Source of the DNA: Verticillium longisporum
Taxonomy: Eukaryota; Ascomycota; Sordariomycetes; Glomerellales; Plectosphaerellaceae
NCBI GenBank assembly: GCA_019188255.1
Contig: JAETXT010000001.1
Location: forward strand, 8,060,001 to 8,124,000
DNA: 64,000 nt
Direction of reading: 5' to 3'
The notes under the pieces: model-generated
Seen by the model: only the letters and a program-made list of their open reading frames with translations
Told to the model about the DNA's origin: nothing
Databases searched by the model: none
Position numbers and translations under genes: made by a program
Shown here: in pieces, positions 16,976 through 29,268 of the stretch
How the letters are laid out: every line of letters begins with the position of its first letter
Numbering within the stretch: the first letter of the stretch is position 1

Positions 16976-17965
16976 ATGGTTGAATGAGAGTGAGGAAAGC
17001 CTATTCTCAGGCGTCGTGATGAAGCATTTGGTGAAAGCTCAGATCATTGAGTGAGGAAAATGATCGAGGGCTTCGTCAGTAGATTGTCTTCAATCTGATA
17101 ATATAGTCTAAGCATCCCATGCCGCGTAGGTTCTAGGGAAAAGGCTGGGAGGCGGATTGGTCTAGTGAGGTTGGAATTCGGGCTCCTGGTCATTACGACC
17201 AGCTTTGTACGCCTCACCAAGACACAGCCTCCCATGTGCTGAATTTAGCTTAAAGAGTGGGCATCCTGCCACTTCTGTCCTGAGAACTCGTATCAACCGA
17301 AAGGCATGGACCTTTGGCCAGTGACGCTTGGGATAAACCCAGCATTTAGTCCCGGCCGCCATAAGGCGTGTGTGGCGCGGTGGTTCATCGCCCGCCTTGG
17401 CCGCGCTGTTAGCGCTCGTGTCTATGAATGACTATTGCCGGTACTGTTGCGGTTATGGCTTCAAAACGTATGTGAGTATGCCGATCACCGAGATACGATG
17501 AGACTTATCGGAATAGAGCATTGCTGCGAAAGGATACGTGACGTGCTCGAATCTCGCGCGCGCCAATGGATTTAAGAACCATCACGGAACATAACCGTGT
17601 ATAGGCCATCAGACCTAAACAACACAAACGAAAAGCAAGGCGTGGCCCGAAATAGAATGGACAAGAGTCACCAGCTGGTGCCTTTGGCGCCGTCTCCACT
17701 ACCGCCGCGGGGTTACATGTATGTGCCGAGGCTCAGCTCACTCGACCAGCACTGTTGCTCACGGCACTCTCAACATGACATCTAGCAAGCGGCTGCAAAC
17801 ATCATGTCCCAGTGACACGTGGAAAGGCGATGCTCTCAATCCCAACCTACACTTTCAGCGACTGAGCGTGCTGCCTCCACCAAGGGCCTGCAGTCCCCGT
17901 GCGTTCATCTAGCCCGGGACAGACTCGACATTGCTAGGACATATCCATCAGCGCTTCTCCTGATC
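16976..17965. other. Intergenic between divergent BTB and thioesterase genes
   Basis: This stretch holds the divergent promoters of the BTB gene and the thioesterase gene. Open frames are short and lack motifs. Confidence 0.5.
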
Positions 17966-18622
17966 ATGGCATCCCTCAAAGGACCCGCGCAGGGTGCGAC
18001 GCTGTCGCAGAATGGCGTCGACTTTCACAAGATCCCTTGGTGCAACGCCCTCCTGACAGCGCCCAACACGACAGTCTACGTGCCACCGAGCCGCGACCCC
18101 CTGGAAGAAGGCAAACCTAACCGCCACGACCGCTTCTTCGGCAAGACGCTCGACCACGCCGAGCGCATCCCCGCCTGTCTGGCCTTCTACGCAACACCCA
18201 CCAAAGCGGCACCAGCGCCAGCAGCAACAACAGCAGACGGCAGCGCCCGCGGCCCCGCGATCCCACAAGTCTCGGTCCTCTTCGCCCTCGGCCCCGGCAT
18301 GGCAGGCTACCCGGCCGTGCTGCACGGCGGCGTGACGGCGCTGCTCTTCGACGAGCTGCTCGGCATGCTGGGCGAGCGCAACCGGGACCTCGGGCGCGGC
18401 GACGCCATCTTCACGATGAAGCCCGCGACGGCGACCATGAACGTGCGGTACCTGCGGCCGATCGCGACGCCGAGCGTCGTGCTGGGCGTCGGCACCATTG
18501 CGTCCATTACCGGGCGCAAGATGCTGCTGCGCGGCGAGATCCGGGACGCCGAGGGCAATGTCGTGGCGACGTGCGAGTCGCTCTGGGTCGCCATGGCTGG
18601 GAGGGAGAAGGAGAAGCTCTAG
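17966..18622 (+). CDS. Hotdog-fold thioesterase superfamily protein (PaaI/4HBT type)
   Basis: The intronless gene encodes 218 residues. The key motif is HGGVTALLFDELLGM at about residues 112-126, which matches the HGG-x3-x-D active-site helix of PaaI/4HBT acyl-CoA thioesterases. It is followed by the strand TATMNVRYLRPIATPSVV and the closing strands EGNVVATCESLWVAM. An Ala/Thr-rich insert around residues 78-95 is poorly conserved in character. There is no signal peptide, and the first residues do not look like a strong mitochondrial presequence. The start chosen is MASLKG; the frame is open for 49 more codons upstream but is unlike protein. The substrate is unknown. Similar fungal genes are often found alone, as here. 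Confidence 0.88.
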   Translation: MASLKGPAQGATLSQNGVDFHKIPWCNALLTAPNTTVYVPPSRDPLEEGKPNRHDRFFGKTLDHAERIPACLAFYATPTKAAPAPAATTADGSARGPAIPQVSVLFALGPGMAGYPAVLHGGVTALLFDELLGMLGERNRDLGRGDAIFTMKPATATMNVRYLRPIATPSVVLGVGTIASITGRKMLLRGEIRDAEGNVVATCESLWVAMAGREKEKL

Positions 18623-21176
18623 GCATCTCATCTCGTCTGGGGGTGAGCGGACCGCTTGAAGCACGGTCCTTGAAAACTGGCTGTGGCTCGCGCTGTGGTG
18701 TTCGGTTCAGCCATGGATGGACATGATGTTCATCTGGGGGCGCTCGCTCCATTATCGCACCTGTCGCTCAGCAAGACATATCCCACAGGCTGAAAAAGAA
18801 GAACAAGATACAGACATCAGACCCTGAATCGAGCACCCTACGAGCCTGCGTGCGGTGGGCAGGGGGGCACCATGGCGATCGACGGCGCTACGACCCAATA
18901 CATTGGACATGAAATCCGCTCAGCACTATTGCTCGACTCGCTTGAGAAGACCATTTCCCCCGGCAAGAGACATGGCATGTCCTGAATGGCAGCCGGGCAG
19001 GTCGTGACTGGCACTGGGGCGTGGGAAATGCACAGGGGTTCGAGATGGGCCACGCGAAGGTAGACAGACTAGAGATAAAAGGCTCCACGACGATAGAAGA
19101 AATTGTTGTGACATTTTCGATCAGGCGCCTGCAAATCTCAATGACAACACGGACCCCCGTTTGCAGTGCACCTTGGTCCCTTACAGCATCCCGAGGAAAC
19201 CTTGTGAGAGGAATTGGATGGAGACGATGAGCAAAGCACCCATGCTGGTAGATCAGGGTCCTTGTGTGCGGAGCACCGCCATTTTAACATGGAGATTACA
19301 ACGGGTTTAGCACTTCCATGGAGCACGCCAGTCTCCTGACGCCCTGGGGGTGCAAAAGGACGTGCCGGAAGTCTGTTGAACAACCAGGACAAGGGGATTC
19401 CTTGGCCCGAAGTCTGCAACAAAGCAGCCGCTGGGCTTTGACCCCACGTGCAGACCTGGTCTCTGACGGCTGGTTCGATGCCACGATGCCTCGCTTGACG
19501 ATGGTAGGAATGGGGTGAGGGGGTCAGTGATTCTTACTGCATCCAAGACTGGGCGCGCGAGAACCAAGAACCGGCGACGTCATCCGATCCTTTTATTGAC
19601 TCGCCATCAATCGTTTCAGCATTTCTGCCATGACTACCACGATGACATGCATCAACCGATTCAGGCAGTAGACACGTCCCGGTCCATGGCTTTATGGGTT
19701 TCCAGCTTACGACCGTTGGAACGGGCGACAAAATGGGGGACAGAACCCATATCCAGATCCAGGAACTAAATCAAACCTTGGACTGTTGATCGCTGCAAGC
19801 CTGCAAACGCTGCTCTCTTCTCTGCCCTCGCTTGCCTCGTCTCCTTTTTCGATGCCCCTTTCTCCACCGCGAGCAAACACTGGAGACCATGGCTCCAGCG
19901 GCCGAACGAGCCTGCAAATGTCTCCTCTATTTTACCAGGTTCCGGCAGCTTGGCAACCCCAACCCACGGCAACGCCATCCGGAGGGGTTCATGAAGGGTT
20001 TCATATGAAGGAGAACGTAGCCTGCCAGTGACCTATTGATCTTTGTGTCAAAGTAGTTCGAGATCGCACGAACACACACTCTCTTCACGAGTCGTCAGCC
20101 GCAATCCTAATCCCCGAGTTGAACTGCCGCCCGCATAGAAAACGCCATGCAGCCATAGCCGCGACATCAGCAGCGGATCCCAGTGTTCCATGGCGAGATG
20201 AGAAATGGGCTTCGCGCCGAGCCTGCTTCGAGCACGACCAACAGGTGCTTGAGTAGCGACCCGAGAAGAAGCAGGGGGTCTTCTTTTCCGCCCACCAAGA
20301 AATCCAAGCCTCCCCTGCATCGTCGACGCCTATCAACGCTGATGCCACGTCCCATCAAGAGGAGGCCGCATTCGCATTTCTCTTCCCCCCGTCCTGCCAA
20401 GTTCAACCCCTGACCGGCTGCTTTGCTGGGCTGACGATGGAAGCGGCTGGCACGGCGCCTGGCGCTGCGCCCAGCAACTGTACTCTCCATGTCTCTGTGG
20501 TGGTGCTCTGACACGCAGGCGGTAGAAGGTCACCACCACCCCCCGGACCCCCCCGCCGAAGCTGCCGAGGCCTGCTGGCGATCACTCGTCCTGAGTAAAG
20601 TGAAGCGGCGATTCGACGAAGAGAGCCCACTCGCCGCCGTTGCTGCTACTGCTTCTGCTGCCGCCGCCTTGGTATGGAGACGTTCCGTTCGCTGGGCGGC
20701 AGATCTGGAAAAGCTGCCCTCTCCTCGACAGTCATGCATCTTACACATCCTGCTTCTGTGCTCCCGCTGTTCTCGCGTGGCTTGCGTGTCTCCTGCCCTT
20801 CCTCCCCACCCCCGTTCCTTTTCTAACATCTCTCTCCTTTCTTGACTTTTGCTTCAGACTGGTAGTGGCCTGTGAGTTCAGTTCCGGCGTCAGAGACCCT
20901 CCTGTCTCGAGCCTGTGCGATCAGTTAGAGGAGGCAACAAACAACAACCGCAAGGTATATACGTCCGTGGCGTGTTCATCCATGGAGGCCTCAAAGGCAT
21001 AGGCGCACCCCCCTCCGTTTCGCCAGCCCTACTATACTGTCCTATCATCGTCTTTTGCCGAGACGTGGGCAGTCTGTTCTTCGCCATCTGCGGCGCGGCC
21101 CTCGGGAAACTTTACGGCTGACAACCGCTTACTTTGTTTCATTCTTGCTGTCGTTGCACGAGATTTCCGATTCATC
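18623..21176. other. Intergenic, long upstream region of the glycosyltransferase gene
   Basis: These 2.5 kb contain no frame with motifs. The last 500 bases contain pyrimidine-rich segments (around 20735-20850), as expected for a fungal 5' leader with possible untranslated introns. I see nothing else that can be supported. Confidence 0.5.
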
Positions 21177-23161
21177 ATGAGAAGCAGTCTCCGTGACGCC
21201 GGCGGCTTGTTGGCTGGTGCTTTTACTGCAAAGAAGGGTCCTAGGTATCACAAAATCGACTGGGAGGGATCCGATGAATCAGACTATATCAGCCGACAAG
21301 TTCCTTTATCACGAAGTCTCGGACGCTGCCTGCCGTGCGGACTCGGTCGGTGGTCGCTCAAGACGGTCCTCGCCACGGTGGGCAGCCTCGTCATCCTCAC
21401 GCTCCTCGCCGTCGTCGGCGTAAGTCACCCTGGCGTATCCCAGCCATCTCGCCCTCACGATAGAACATGCCAGTGCAAGACATGCACTCACATCAAGCAG
21501 ACCCGACCCGTGGCGCCAACACCCTCGGCCGCCGATGACACCGACCCGCACAACCGCCGGCTGCGCATCATCGTGCCGGCCGACGAGCCGGGCGCCAACC
21601 TCTGCAAGATGCTTCTATCAACCGTCGCCAACGGCTATCCGGCACCGCTCATCATCAACTGGGGCCGCGACTTCCACAAACAGGGCGGCTGGTTCGGCGG
21701 CTCGCACCTCGGCAAGATCGACGGCACGCTCGACGCCCTCGAGGCCCTCGCCTCGGACGAGGAGGCTCCGCCCGCCGAGCGGCTGCGGCTCGACGATCTC
21801 GTCCTCATCGTCGACGCCTACGATGTCTGGTTTCAGCTGCCGCCGCGCGTCCTCATCGAGCGCTTCCTCGCCCAGAACGCCGCCGCCGACGCCCGCATCC
21901 TCGCCGGCTGGTCACCCGACGCCCCCGACGCCATCGCCGCCCCGACCCAGCGCGTCATCGTGAGCACCCAGAAAAAATGCTGGCCACGGCCCCGCGACGG
22001 CCACGAGACGCACTGCGACGTGCTGCCCGAGAGCACGGCCCGGGCCGACCTCTACGGACCGGAGACGGACAAGGGCAACCCCGACCGTGACGGGCACGCC
22101 CTGCACCGCACACGGCCACGATACATCAACAGCGGCGCCGTGCTCGGCCGTGCCGACGACGTGCTGCGCACGTTCCGGAGGGCCTACGCCAAGGTGCGTG
22201 AGGGGCAGGACGCCGGCAAGAACCTCTTCAGCGACCAGGGCATTCTCGGCGAGATTCTCGGCCAGCAGGAGGTGTGGCGCACGATGCAGCGCGAGCGTCA
22301 GGCTCTCGCCCTCGCGGGGAGCCCTTCAACGAGACGGCGTACCCGCCTGATGTGGCGGCCGTTGGTGGCGGCGCTGAGACGTGGGAGTATGGCCTCGGTC
22401 TCGACTATTTGCAGGAACTCTTCGTGCCGACCGTCTTCGAGGAGGATGACGGCGAGTACATGGCCGTCAACGACGCGGCGCGCATCAACGTCTCGAGCGA
22501 GGAGCGTGGCCTTTCGCCAGCGCGCATTACGGGCCTGCCGTCTGACGTTGACAGCCTTGCGCCGCCCCTCGTGCACGCCGGCGTCGAGTTGGAGGAGCAG
22601 CACAGGGACGAGGCTGCACACTGGGACGCCGTACCCCTCTATACCGACTATTATACCGGCCGCATGCCCGTCGGCGTCCACCACAACGCGCATCGCGACG
22701 GGATGAAGGGTTGGCGGTTGAAGATGTGGTGGGATAAGAACTGGTTCCACCCTTTCCTGCGTGACATTGTGGCCGCGCGCGAAGTCCGCCCCATAAAGCT
22801 CGCCCCTCTGGCAGTGATCAAGGCAACAAGCTCATGGACACGGGACGTCGTGTACTGGCCTCCTGCCTCCGACGCCGAGAGGAGGCGCCCTCGCATCTTC
22901 GACCGTAAGACGTTGAGCCAGGGGCTCGACGAGGCCGAGTGGCATACCCTGTGTCGAAAGCAGGGAGAGAGGCCTTGGTGGGATATCGTTTTCGATGACG
23001 ACAGGGGACCTGAGGACCTCGGGCCCAAAAAAGCGACGAATTCTGTTAAGCCTGAGGTCGAGGTGAAGGAGCCAGGAGGAGGAACAAAAGCCGACGAGAA
23101 GCCCCAGGATGAAGGGCAAGGCGAAAGGAAACCCACAGGCGAAGCCATCATCAAGAGATAG
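21177..23161 (+). CDS. PLOD-like glycosyltransferase, type II membrane protein (frameshift as read)
   Basis: A short cytoplasmic tail is followed by one membrane helix at about residues 62-82 (LKTVLATVGSLVILTLLAVV), which predicts a Golgi type II topology. The catalytic part has WFGGSHLGKIDGTLDALEAL and DDLVLIVDAYDVWFQLP, the DxxD-type donor-binding motif of the lysyl hydroxylase/procollagen-glucosyltransferase-like (PLOD-like) GT-A family, then RYINSGAVLGRADDVLRTF and SDQGILGEIL. The frame breaks at the GGGG run 22316-22319. It resumes one base off with EPFNETAYPPDV and continues to GEAIIKR at 23161. One extra G would give 661 residues in a single frame. No intron fits the junction, so an undercalled base is the simplest explanation. 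The acceptor in fungi is unknown. Confidence 0.82.
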
Positions 23162-23538
23162 CGGGGCCAAATACCGGTCTGTACCTGACACCATAGCATT
23201 TCGTGATGATCAACAATTCCCCGACAAAATAATAATATTCCAACATGACGTTTTACCGTCATTTATCCTGAGGTATCTCTTTTCTCTCCTTCTCTGTGAC
23301 GACGGCGGCGTCCTGCCGGTCCGTCTCTTGTAGCTGTGAAATGCAAAAACTCGCCGCCTTGACAGAAGAAAAATGACGATTAAAACAAAAAGTCCGTCTA
23401 CCCAAAATGCGCCGGAATTTCTTTGCTGTTTTCGCTTCGTGCTCGTCTCGCTGGGTTGCATCCGGATTGAAGGATGATCAAAGCCACCCTCTTGTGGGCT
23501 ACTCGTGGATTGGAATCGACCTGCGCACTCCACTCCTC
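23162..23538. other. Spacer between convergent genes
   Basis: This is the shared 3' region of the glycosyltransferase and the adenylyltransferase. It includes AT-rich stretches (for example around 23225-23240) suited to polyadenylation. No coding sequence is supported. Confidence 0.5.
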
Positions 23539-24961
23539 TCATGATGTGCCGGTGACTTCCTTTCCCTTGCCGGCCGACACGAATTCGTCCTTGTACAGGC
23601 CGTTGGCTTCGATGTAGTCCATGACCTCGCGGGGCACATGCTGTGTGCATGTCAGCTGAGGATCGTCCAAGTAAGGTATCTAGTGCCTCTAGGGCCGGAC
23701 GAAATGGGCGGACGACAGGATCGGGCTCGAGGACCTACGTATTCGATGCTCATGTTTCCCTTGAGCAAGAGGCGCAACATGGTGCTAGACATGGGGTTTG
23801 AAATGATGGCAGGAATGTAATGGATGTTGTCCTTGTACTCCTGGAGGTTTGAAAGGGCCTGATCGAAGTTGCTGCTAGCGCGCTCGACGACAAAGGCGCC
23901 AAAGTCGCCGAGAATGTGCTGCAGATCGCGGGCCGACCAAATGTTGGGCTGACCCATCGTCTCGACAAGATCAGCCCCAGCGAGAAGGGCAATGCGAACC
24001 TTCTTCCCTCCGCAACCACCGCGTAGCTCATTGATCTCGTAATTAAAGTGGTCGAGGACGATAGCCGTGGGTACGTACGACGCCTGTTGTGCCTCCCAGG
24101 AATCGACCATGAGAGGTTGTCGGGCGGCCTTGACGGCCAGCTGGCACATCTCGACACTAGGACTGGGTTAGCGTCATGCCGTGGAGTCTGCACAGAGGAA
24201 GCGCATACCGATCGTGTGCCCTCGCAAGGCCCTTCTTCTTGTACGCATCGGATACAGGGCTGAGATAGGCACCGATGACCTCGTAGTTTGTCTCGGTGCG
24301 GGCGTAGTCGGCCGCCATGGCGAACATTTCTACAACCAATCAGCAACTGGATCTGCAGGAAAGGGGATGGCGGCATGCTGCACGACATGACATGCAGGTC
24401 AACGTGGGACGCTACGGCCCAGCTCGTGCCGACGGACAACCGCGGCAAGAACAAGAACGAGGCAGAAGGCTACACCGGACCAGGCGTGCCGGAACGAGTT
24501 GGGAGAGGACTCACGCAAGTGCACATAGTGCACGGGGCTGAATGAGCCGCAGGCAACGAGAATGAGAGGGTCGCGTTTGGGATTGTCGAGTTCGCGTCGC
24601 AAACGAGAGTCTGGAAAGGTGTATCCTGGTGGCGTCATGGCCAGGAGGCTGTCGGGGGAGGTGGCCATGGCGACGAAGGCGGAATTGGGAGGGAGGGGTT
24701 GGCAGCCTTTGACGAGGGGTATGCGCGGAGATGGCCGACGAGGATACTGTCGGCGTACGAGGCGGTTGTCGGTCTCGACGACAATCAGAAGAGAGGCGGG
24801 TTGAGAACTGGTCAACAGACGAGAATAGAAGCCCCCGCGAGGGGAGCGTGTGAAGTTGTTGAAAAAGTCCTGGGAGAGAAAATCGCCGGTCGCGGCGGAA
24901 GAGTCAGCGGGCGGTTGTCTTGAGGGAACTTGATTGAATCGGCCGGGTTGACGGGGGCCAT
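23539..24961 (-). CDS. NMA1: Nicotinamide/nicotinate mononucleotide adenylyltransferase
   Basis: Exons on the minus strand are 24961-24953 (tentative), 24869-24515, 24329-24209, 24156-23739 and 23640-23539; phases agree and give 334 residues. The enzyme joins NMN or NaMN with ATP to make NAD or deamido-NAD, the last shared step of the de novo and salvage routes. The nucleotide-binding GSFSPVHYVHL matches the GxFxPxHxxH signature. IGAYLSPVSDAYKKKGL, LLAGADLVETM and ISNPMSSTMLR (the ISSTxxR-type loop) follow in order. The upstream block FNNFTRSPRGGFYSRLL is an N-terminal extension beyond the yeast enzyme. Its intron (24952-24870) has a good GCTGAC branch point, but the 9-nt first exon is a guess. 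Confidence 0.9.
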
Positions 24962-27841
24962 CTTGGCGACGTCATGTGCGACACGGGCAGGAAAATGCGA
25001 CAATAGAGGGGTAAAAGTTGGACGTACCAGAAGTGGGAGGCCAATCGAGAATCGAGCGCAATCGCTGGAATAAGGATGAACGGCGGGATTGACGGGGGGG
25101 CGGCTGGTGATGATGTATGTGTCTGAGACGAGTTGCTGCTGAAGATGAGTAACAAGAAGAAAGCAAGAAGAGTCCAGGCGAAGCGATGAAAAGTCCCCAG
25201 CCGAAAGAGCAAATGGACTAATAAGACTCAGGTAACGTTAAGCCAGAGAGAAAGATGGAATGGACCTGCCGTTGAGTCGAGCCCAGACCGGCGAAACACT
25301 GACGCCTGCAGCAGTAGCACTCGACACTACACTGGCTGCCTGCGGTGTTTTAGTGTCGTGCTTGCCCAGCCTGGGTATTGCTTGGGGGGGAGGGGTGCCT
25401 GGGAGGAAAGACCACCCCAATCAGACCAATGGCATCGCCGGATCAGGGGCTGACTCAACCCCACCGCGGAGACCCGATGGCGGCATCGACCCTGAGCCTG
25501 CGCCTTCCGCCTGCCGGTGCACCACGCGAAACGGTCATGTGATCCACCTGCTCTGCGCTGGATTACATAACCCAGCGTTCGGGCCTCCCTCCACTGACCA
25601 AGTGGTGTGTCAATGTTTGTGTCTCCTTCATTCCCATCACACAGCCAAAGGGTTCACCAGGACATACATGTAGCTTTGTTACGGTCAACCATTTTCCTCA
25701 GTCTCCGATCTTCGATATTCATCTTCGATACTCGAATCTGATACCAAGCCAACCAACGCAATTCCTGTCATCTGCCCCCGCCCCCGACCGAACAAGGCCA
25801 AAGCAGCCTGACCATTGATTTGTCAACATTGGCGAATCCATACCCACAGACTCATGGACATGGGCCTCTCCCGCAAATGCCACACGTGCTCTGACCCCCG
25901 ACATCGCAGTCTCCTCGGGATCTGATTTCCTTTCCTCGATTTCACGGCCGGAACATCGGAGAACTGGATCCAGCTGCAGCCGGTTGCCCGCTCATTCTGC
26001 CCTCTCTACCCATCCGGCTCGGTCCGTTGCGGGCCACTTGTGCCTTTTCTTCCCTGCCCGTCGGGAATCTTAGCTTCTTGTTACCTGATGGCACGCACCT
26101 CAGAGGCCTCTACCAGGTAGCTGCTGCTCTGCACTGGCACCTGTTGCTGGAAGGGAAGGACACCCATCCTGGGCATCCGTTGAAATGCCGATACCTGCAG
26201 TAGCCCGTTCGGGATAAATGATGACACCCCGCGCCATCTTTTTGGGGGTGCAAAAGCGACTGACCTATACAACATCTGCTGCCTCGCATCTCGAGATCGC
26301 ATCTCGAGAGAACTTCTCCTCAGCTTCTAGCTTCGGCTCGTCATGCAGGTCAGATGTTTGACCGACGGCTGGACAAGCTAGGCCCACGATCGAGCTCTGA
26401 TGCTCAGGAGAGGAGCGGCCACGGAACGCTTTGCGATTGCACGATTATCGCCAGCACGGAACTCGCTGCAGTACAGAGAACTGGCCTCATATGTCAGTTC
26501 CGTGGGTTCATCTGAGGTTCGATTAGACAGGCAAAGGTGCCCACGGTACGAGAAGCAGCCCGTTATCAACAGGATGCTGTGGATGTTCATCCAATCGTGC
26601 TGCACCAGGCCATCTTCACAACATGCTTACTTTGGCTCCACAAACAGCAGCGGACCCAACCCACGTTTCAACTTTTTATTCATCAAAGTTTCCTGCCAAT
26701 AGTTAGCTAACACTGGCAAGACTCCAGCAAACGGTCGGCGATCTGGACAACACGCGACTTGTACGATTGGCCTTCTCAAGTACCACACCACAATAGGGCA
26801 TGAGTCTGGTCGGCCGGCCCTACTGGAGGGTTTGCCACGGTACTGTTTCTGAGCTTCCTCACTGGCACACGATATTGCTATGGCGCTTCATCTCAGCAAA
26901 AAATAGATTTGCAACGATGCAGTTGCAACGATGCAGTAGCAGTCTGCTGTTGACTTGCTGCGTCCGCTGCTTGCACGGAACTCTTCGGCATTCAAACTTC
27001 AAACCTACATCGCTGGCCGTCCCAGCACATGTCGCTCAGATAACCCAAGAGCAAATCATATGTCACATCATCCGTCGCAAGCTCAGCAATAGAAGTCAGA
27101 TTCTAGAAGTTGTTTTCATTTCTTGATTGAAGCGAAGTGCGACGTTCAGTACCTATTGTCAAGAGGGGCAGTAACCATGTAGCCGCAACAGCTACTGGGT
27201 TGCGCCCAAAAAGCGCCAGCAAAGACGAGGATCACTAACCAGATCAGTACAGCCTTGCAGTGACCCGAATTGGGAACCCTCCGAAGGCCGTCTCCTCGAT
27301 CCCGAGACGCCCTGCTCTGCCGCGCAAAGTGTCCATGATACAGCGTCCTCTAGCCACCACTTCAGCTAATGATCAGCAGCGTGCCTTGTGAGGCTCGGTC
27401 ATTCCACCAATCGTACCGAGATGCAGCGAGCAGCGAACACAAGAAAGACCCCTCGGCTGCCACACTGTTGTTTCTGGAATCTGTCGAATGCTCCGAGCTC
27501 CGTGATTACAGGCACACTTCCCCAGCATTTCACTTGACTTTGGCGCCGCGCTGTTGACCCAAAGCAGCCCCGACTGCCGTTGCCACGACCCCACAATTGC
27601 CCCTGATATGTAGAGTCGAAGCAAGCTCGCGTCACTTAAGGTGCTTCCCTGCAAGGACCATGAGCACGACAGCGCTCCAGCTGGCCCGGCCTTGCAGAAG
27701 GATGGGGTTCTTAAGTCTGGGGTACAAATAGCAGAAGAGGGTACAAATAGCAGAAGAGGTCCAGTCTTGCGGGGGCCCACGATACCAAGCCCTCTCCCGC
27801 TCATTGCTCATGCACCCCGGATTCTTTCAAGGAAACACGCC
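24962..27841. other. Gene-poor stretch with promoter of the pectate lyase gene
   Basis: These 2.9 kb hold no gene I can support; short open frames on both strands lack motifs. A 19-bp unit (GGTACAAATAGCAGAAGAG) is directly duplicated at 27721-27758, about 85-120 bases upstream of the pectate lyase start. A smaller tandem duplication of about 14 bp (TTGCAACGATGCAG) lies near 26908-26935. Confidence 0.5.
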
Positions 27842-29268
27842 ATGAAGTTCTCTCTTCAGTCTCTCGTCGGCGCCTCAGCCCTGCTGGCCTCTGCTGCTGA
27901 TGCCCAGCAGCTCGCCTTCCCCGGAGCCGAGGGTTTCGGCCGATTCGCTACTGGCGGTCGCACTGGCAGCGTCTACAAGGTGACCAACCTGAAGTGAGCT
28001 GAGCGCTAGCGTACCTAGTCTCGTGCTATGAATCTAACCATACATTAGTGACTCGGGTGCCGGATCCCTTCGTGATGCCGTTTCACAGCCCAACCGCATC
28101 GTCGTTTTCGATGTGGGTGGCGTCATTGACATCAACGCGCGCATTGTTGTGTCCGCCAACGTCTACATTGCTGGCCAGACCGCACCAGGTGACGTGAGAC
28201 AGTCCTGAGCCTCGAGCTTTCGACCGGGTAACTCACTAGAACACAGGGCATCACCGTCTACGGCAACGGCTTCTCCTGGTCAAACGCACACAATGCCATC
28301 ACCCGGTACATCCGCATCCGCATGGGCCGCGGCGGCGACAGCGGCAAGGACGCCGGCACCATCGCCGAAGGCCGGAACATGATCTTCGACCACGTCTCCG
28401 TCTCCTGGGGCCGTGACGAGACCTTCTCCGTCAGCGGCAGCGCTGTCAACATTACCGTGCAAGACACCATCATCGCTCAGGGACTGCAGACCCATTCTTG
28501 TGGCGGCCTGATGGAGACCGAGGGCGGCGTGTCCCTGTTCCGCAACCTCTACGTTGACAATAACACGCGCAATCCCAAGGTCAAGGGCCGTAACGACTTC
28601 CAGAACAACGTCATTTACAACTGGGGTGTCGGCGCCGGATACATTGCTGGCGACAGCGCTGGGCCTAGCTGGGTCAACATTGTCAACAACTACTTTGTCT
28701 CGGGCCCCAGCACCGGCCGCAGCCCCTTCACCCGCGGCAACGAGAACTTCCAAGCCTGTGAGTTTTTCTGTCCTGCTTGTTTAGATCAATACTGACTCGG
28801 ATAGACGTTCTCAACAACTACTACGACGCTGACCGCGATGGCGTCCTCGACGGCACTCCGCTCTGCATGACCACAAACTGTTACTCTCCCCTCGTCTTCG
28901 CCCCGACACCCTTCCCCTACCCCGGCCCCGCCAAGCTCCTCACTCCACAGGAGTCTATCGAACACGTCGCCGCCCGAGCCGGCGCGTCACTCCGCCGCGA
29001 CGCCGTTGACAAGCTCCTTGTTAGCGAGCTGCGCAGCTACGGCAAGTCGGGAAAGCTCATCTCCGACGAGGCCGAGATTGGCGGTGTTGGTGAGGTTGCC
29101 GGTGGGACGGCGCCTGTGGATACCGATGGTGACGGTATTCCCGATGCGTGGGAGAGGGCGAATGGGCTGAACCCCAATGACGCCAAGGACGCCTTTGCCA
29201 TCGGAGCTGGCGGCTGGACGAACCTGGAGAACTACGTCAACTCGCTGGTGCCCGGAACGTATGCGTAG
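27842..29268 (+). CDS. Secreted pectate lyase-like polysaccharide lyase (PL1 type)
   Basis: Four exons, 27842-27993, 28049-28193, 28247-28757 and 28805-29268, are in phase and give 423 residues. The signal peptide MKFSLQSLVGASALLASAAD is cleaved near Ala-Gln-Gln. The mature start AFPGAEGFGRFATGG, then NDSGAGSLRDAV, VVFDVGGVI and IAGQTAPGDGITVYG, are hallmarks of the right-handed beta-helix lyases related to PL1. HVSVSWGRDETFS and NPKVKGRNDFQNNVIYNWG follow along the helix. The C-terminus carries a calcium-loop-like DTDGDGIPDAWERANGLNPN, common in bacterial secreted lyases. The predicted job is cleavage of pectate outside the cell. Introns are 47-55 nt with normal branch points. The bacterial-like architecture hints at old transfer, which only a phylogeny could test. 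Confidence 0.93.

Noticed and set aside
22300..22330. Intron as explanation of the glycosyltransferase frame change
   Set aside because: Any GT...AG pair here would be about 20-30 nt, below the minimum intron size seen in the window, and would delete conserved sequence.
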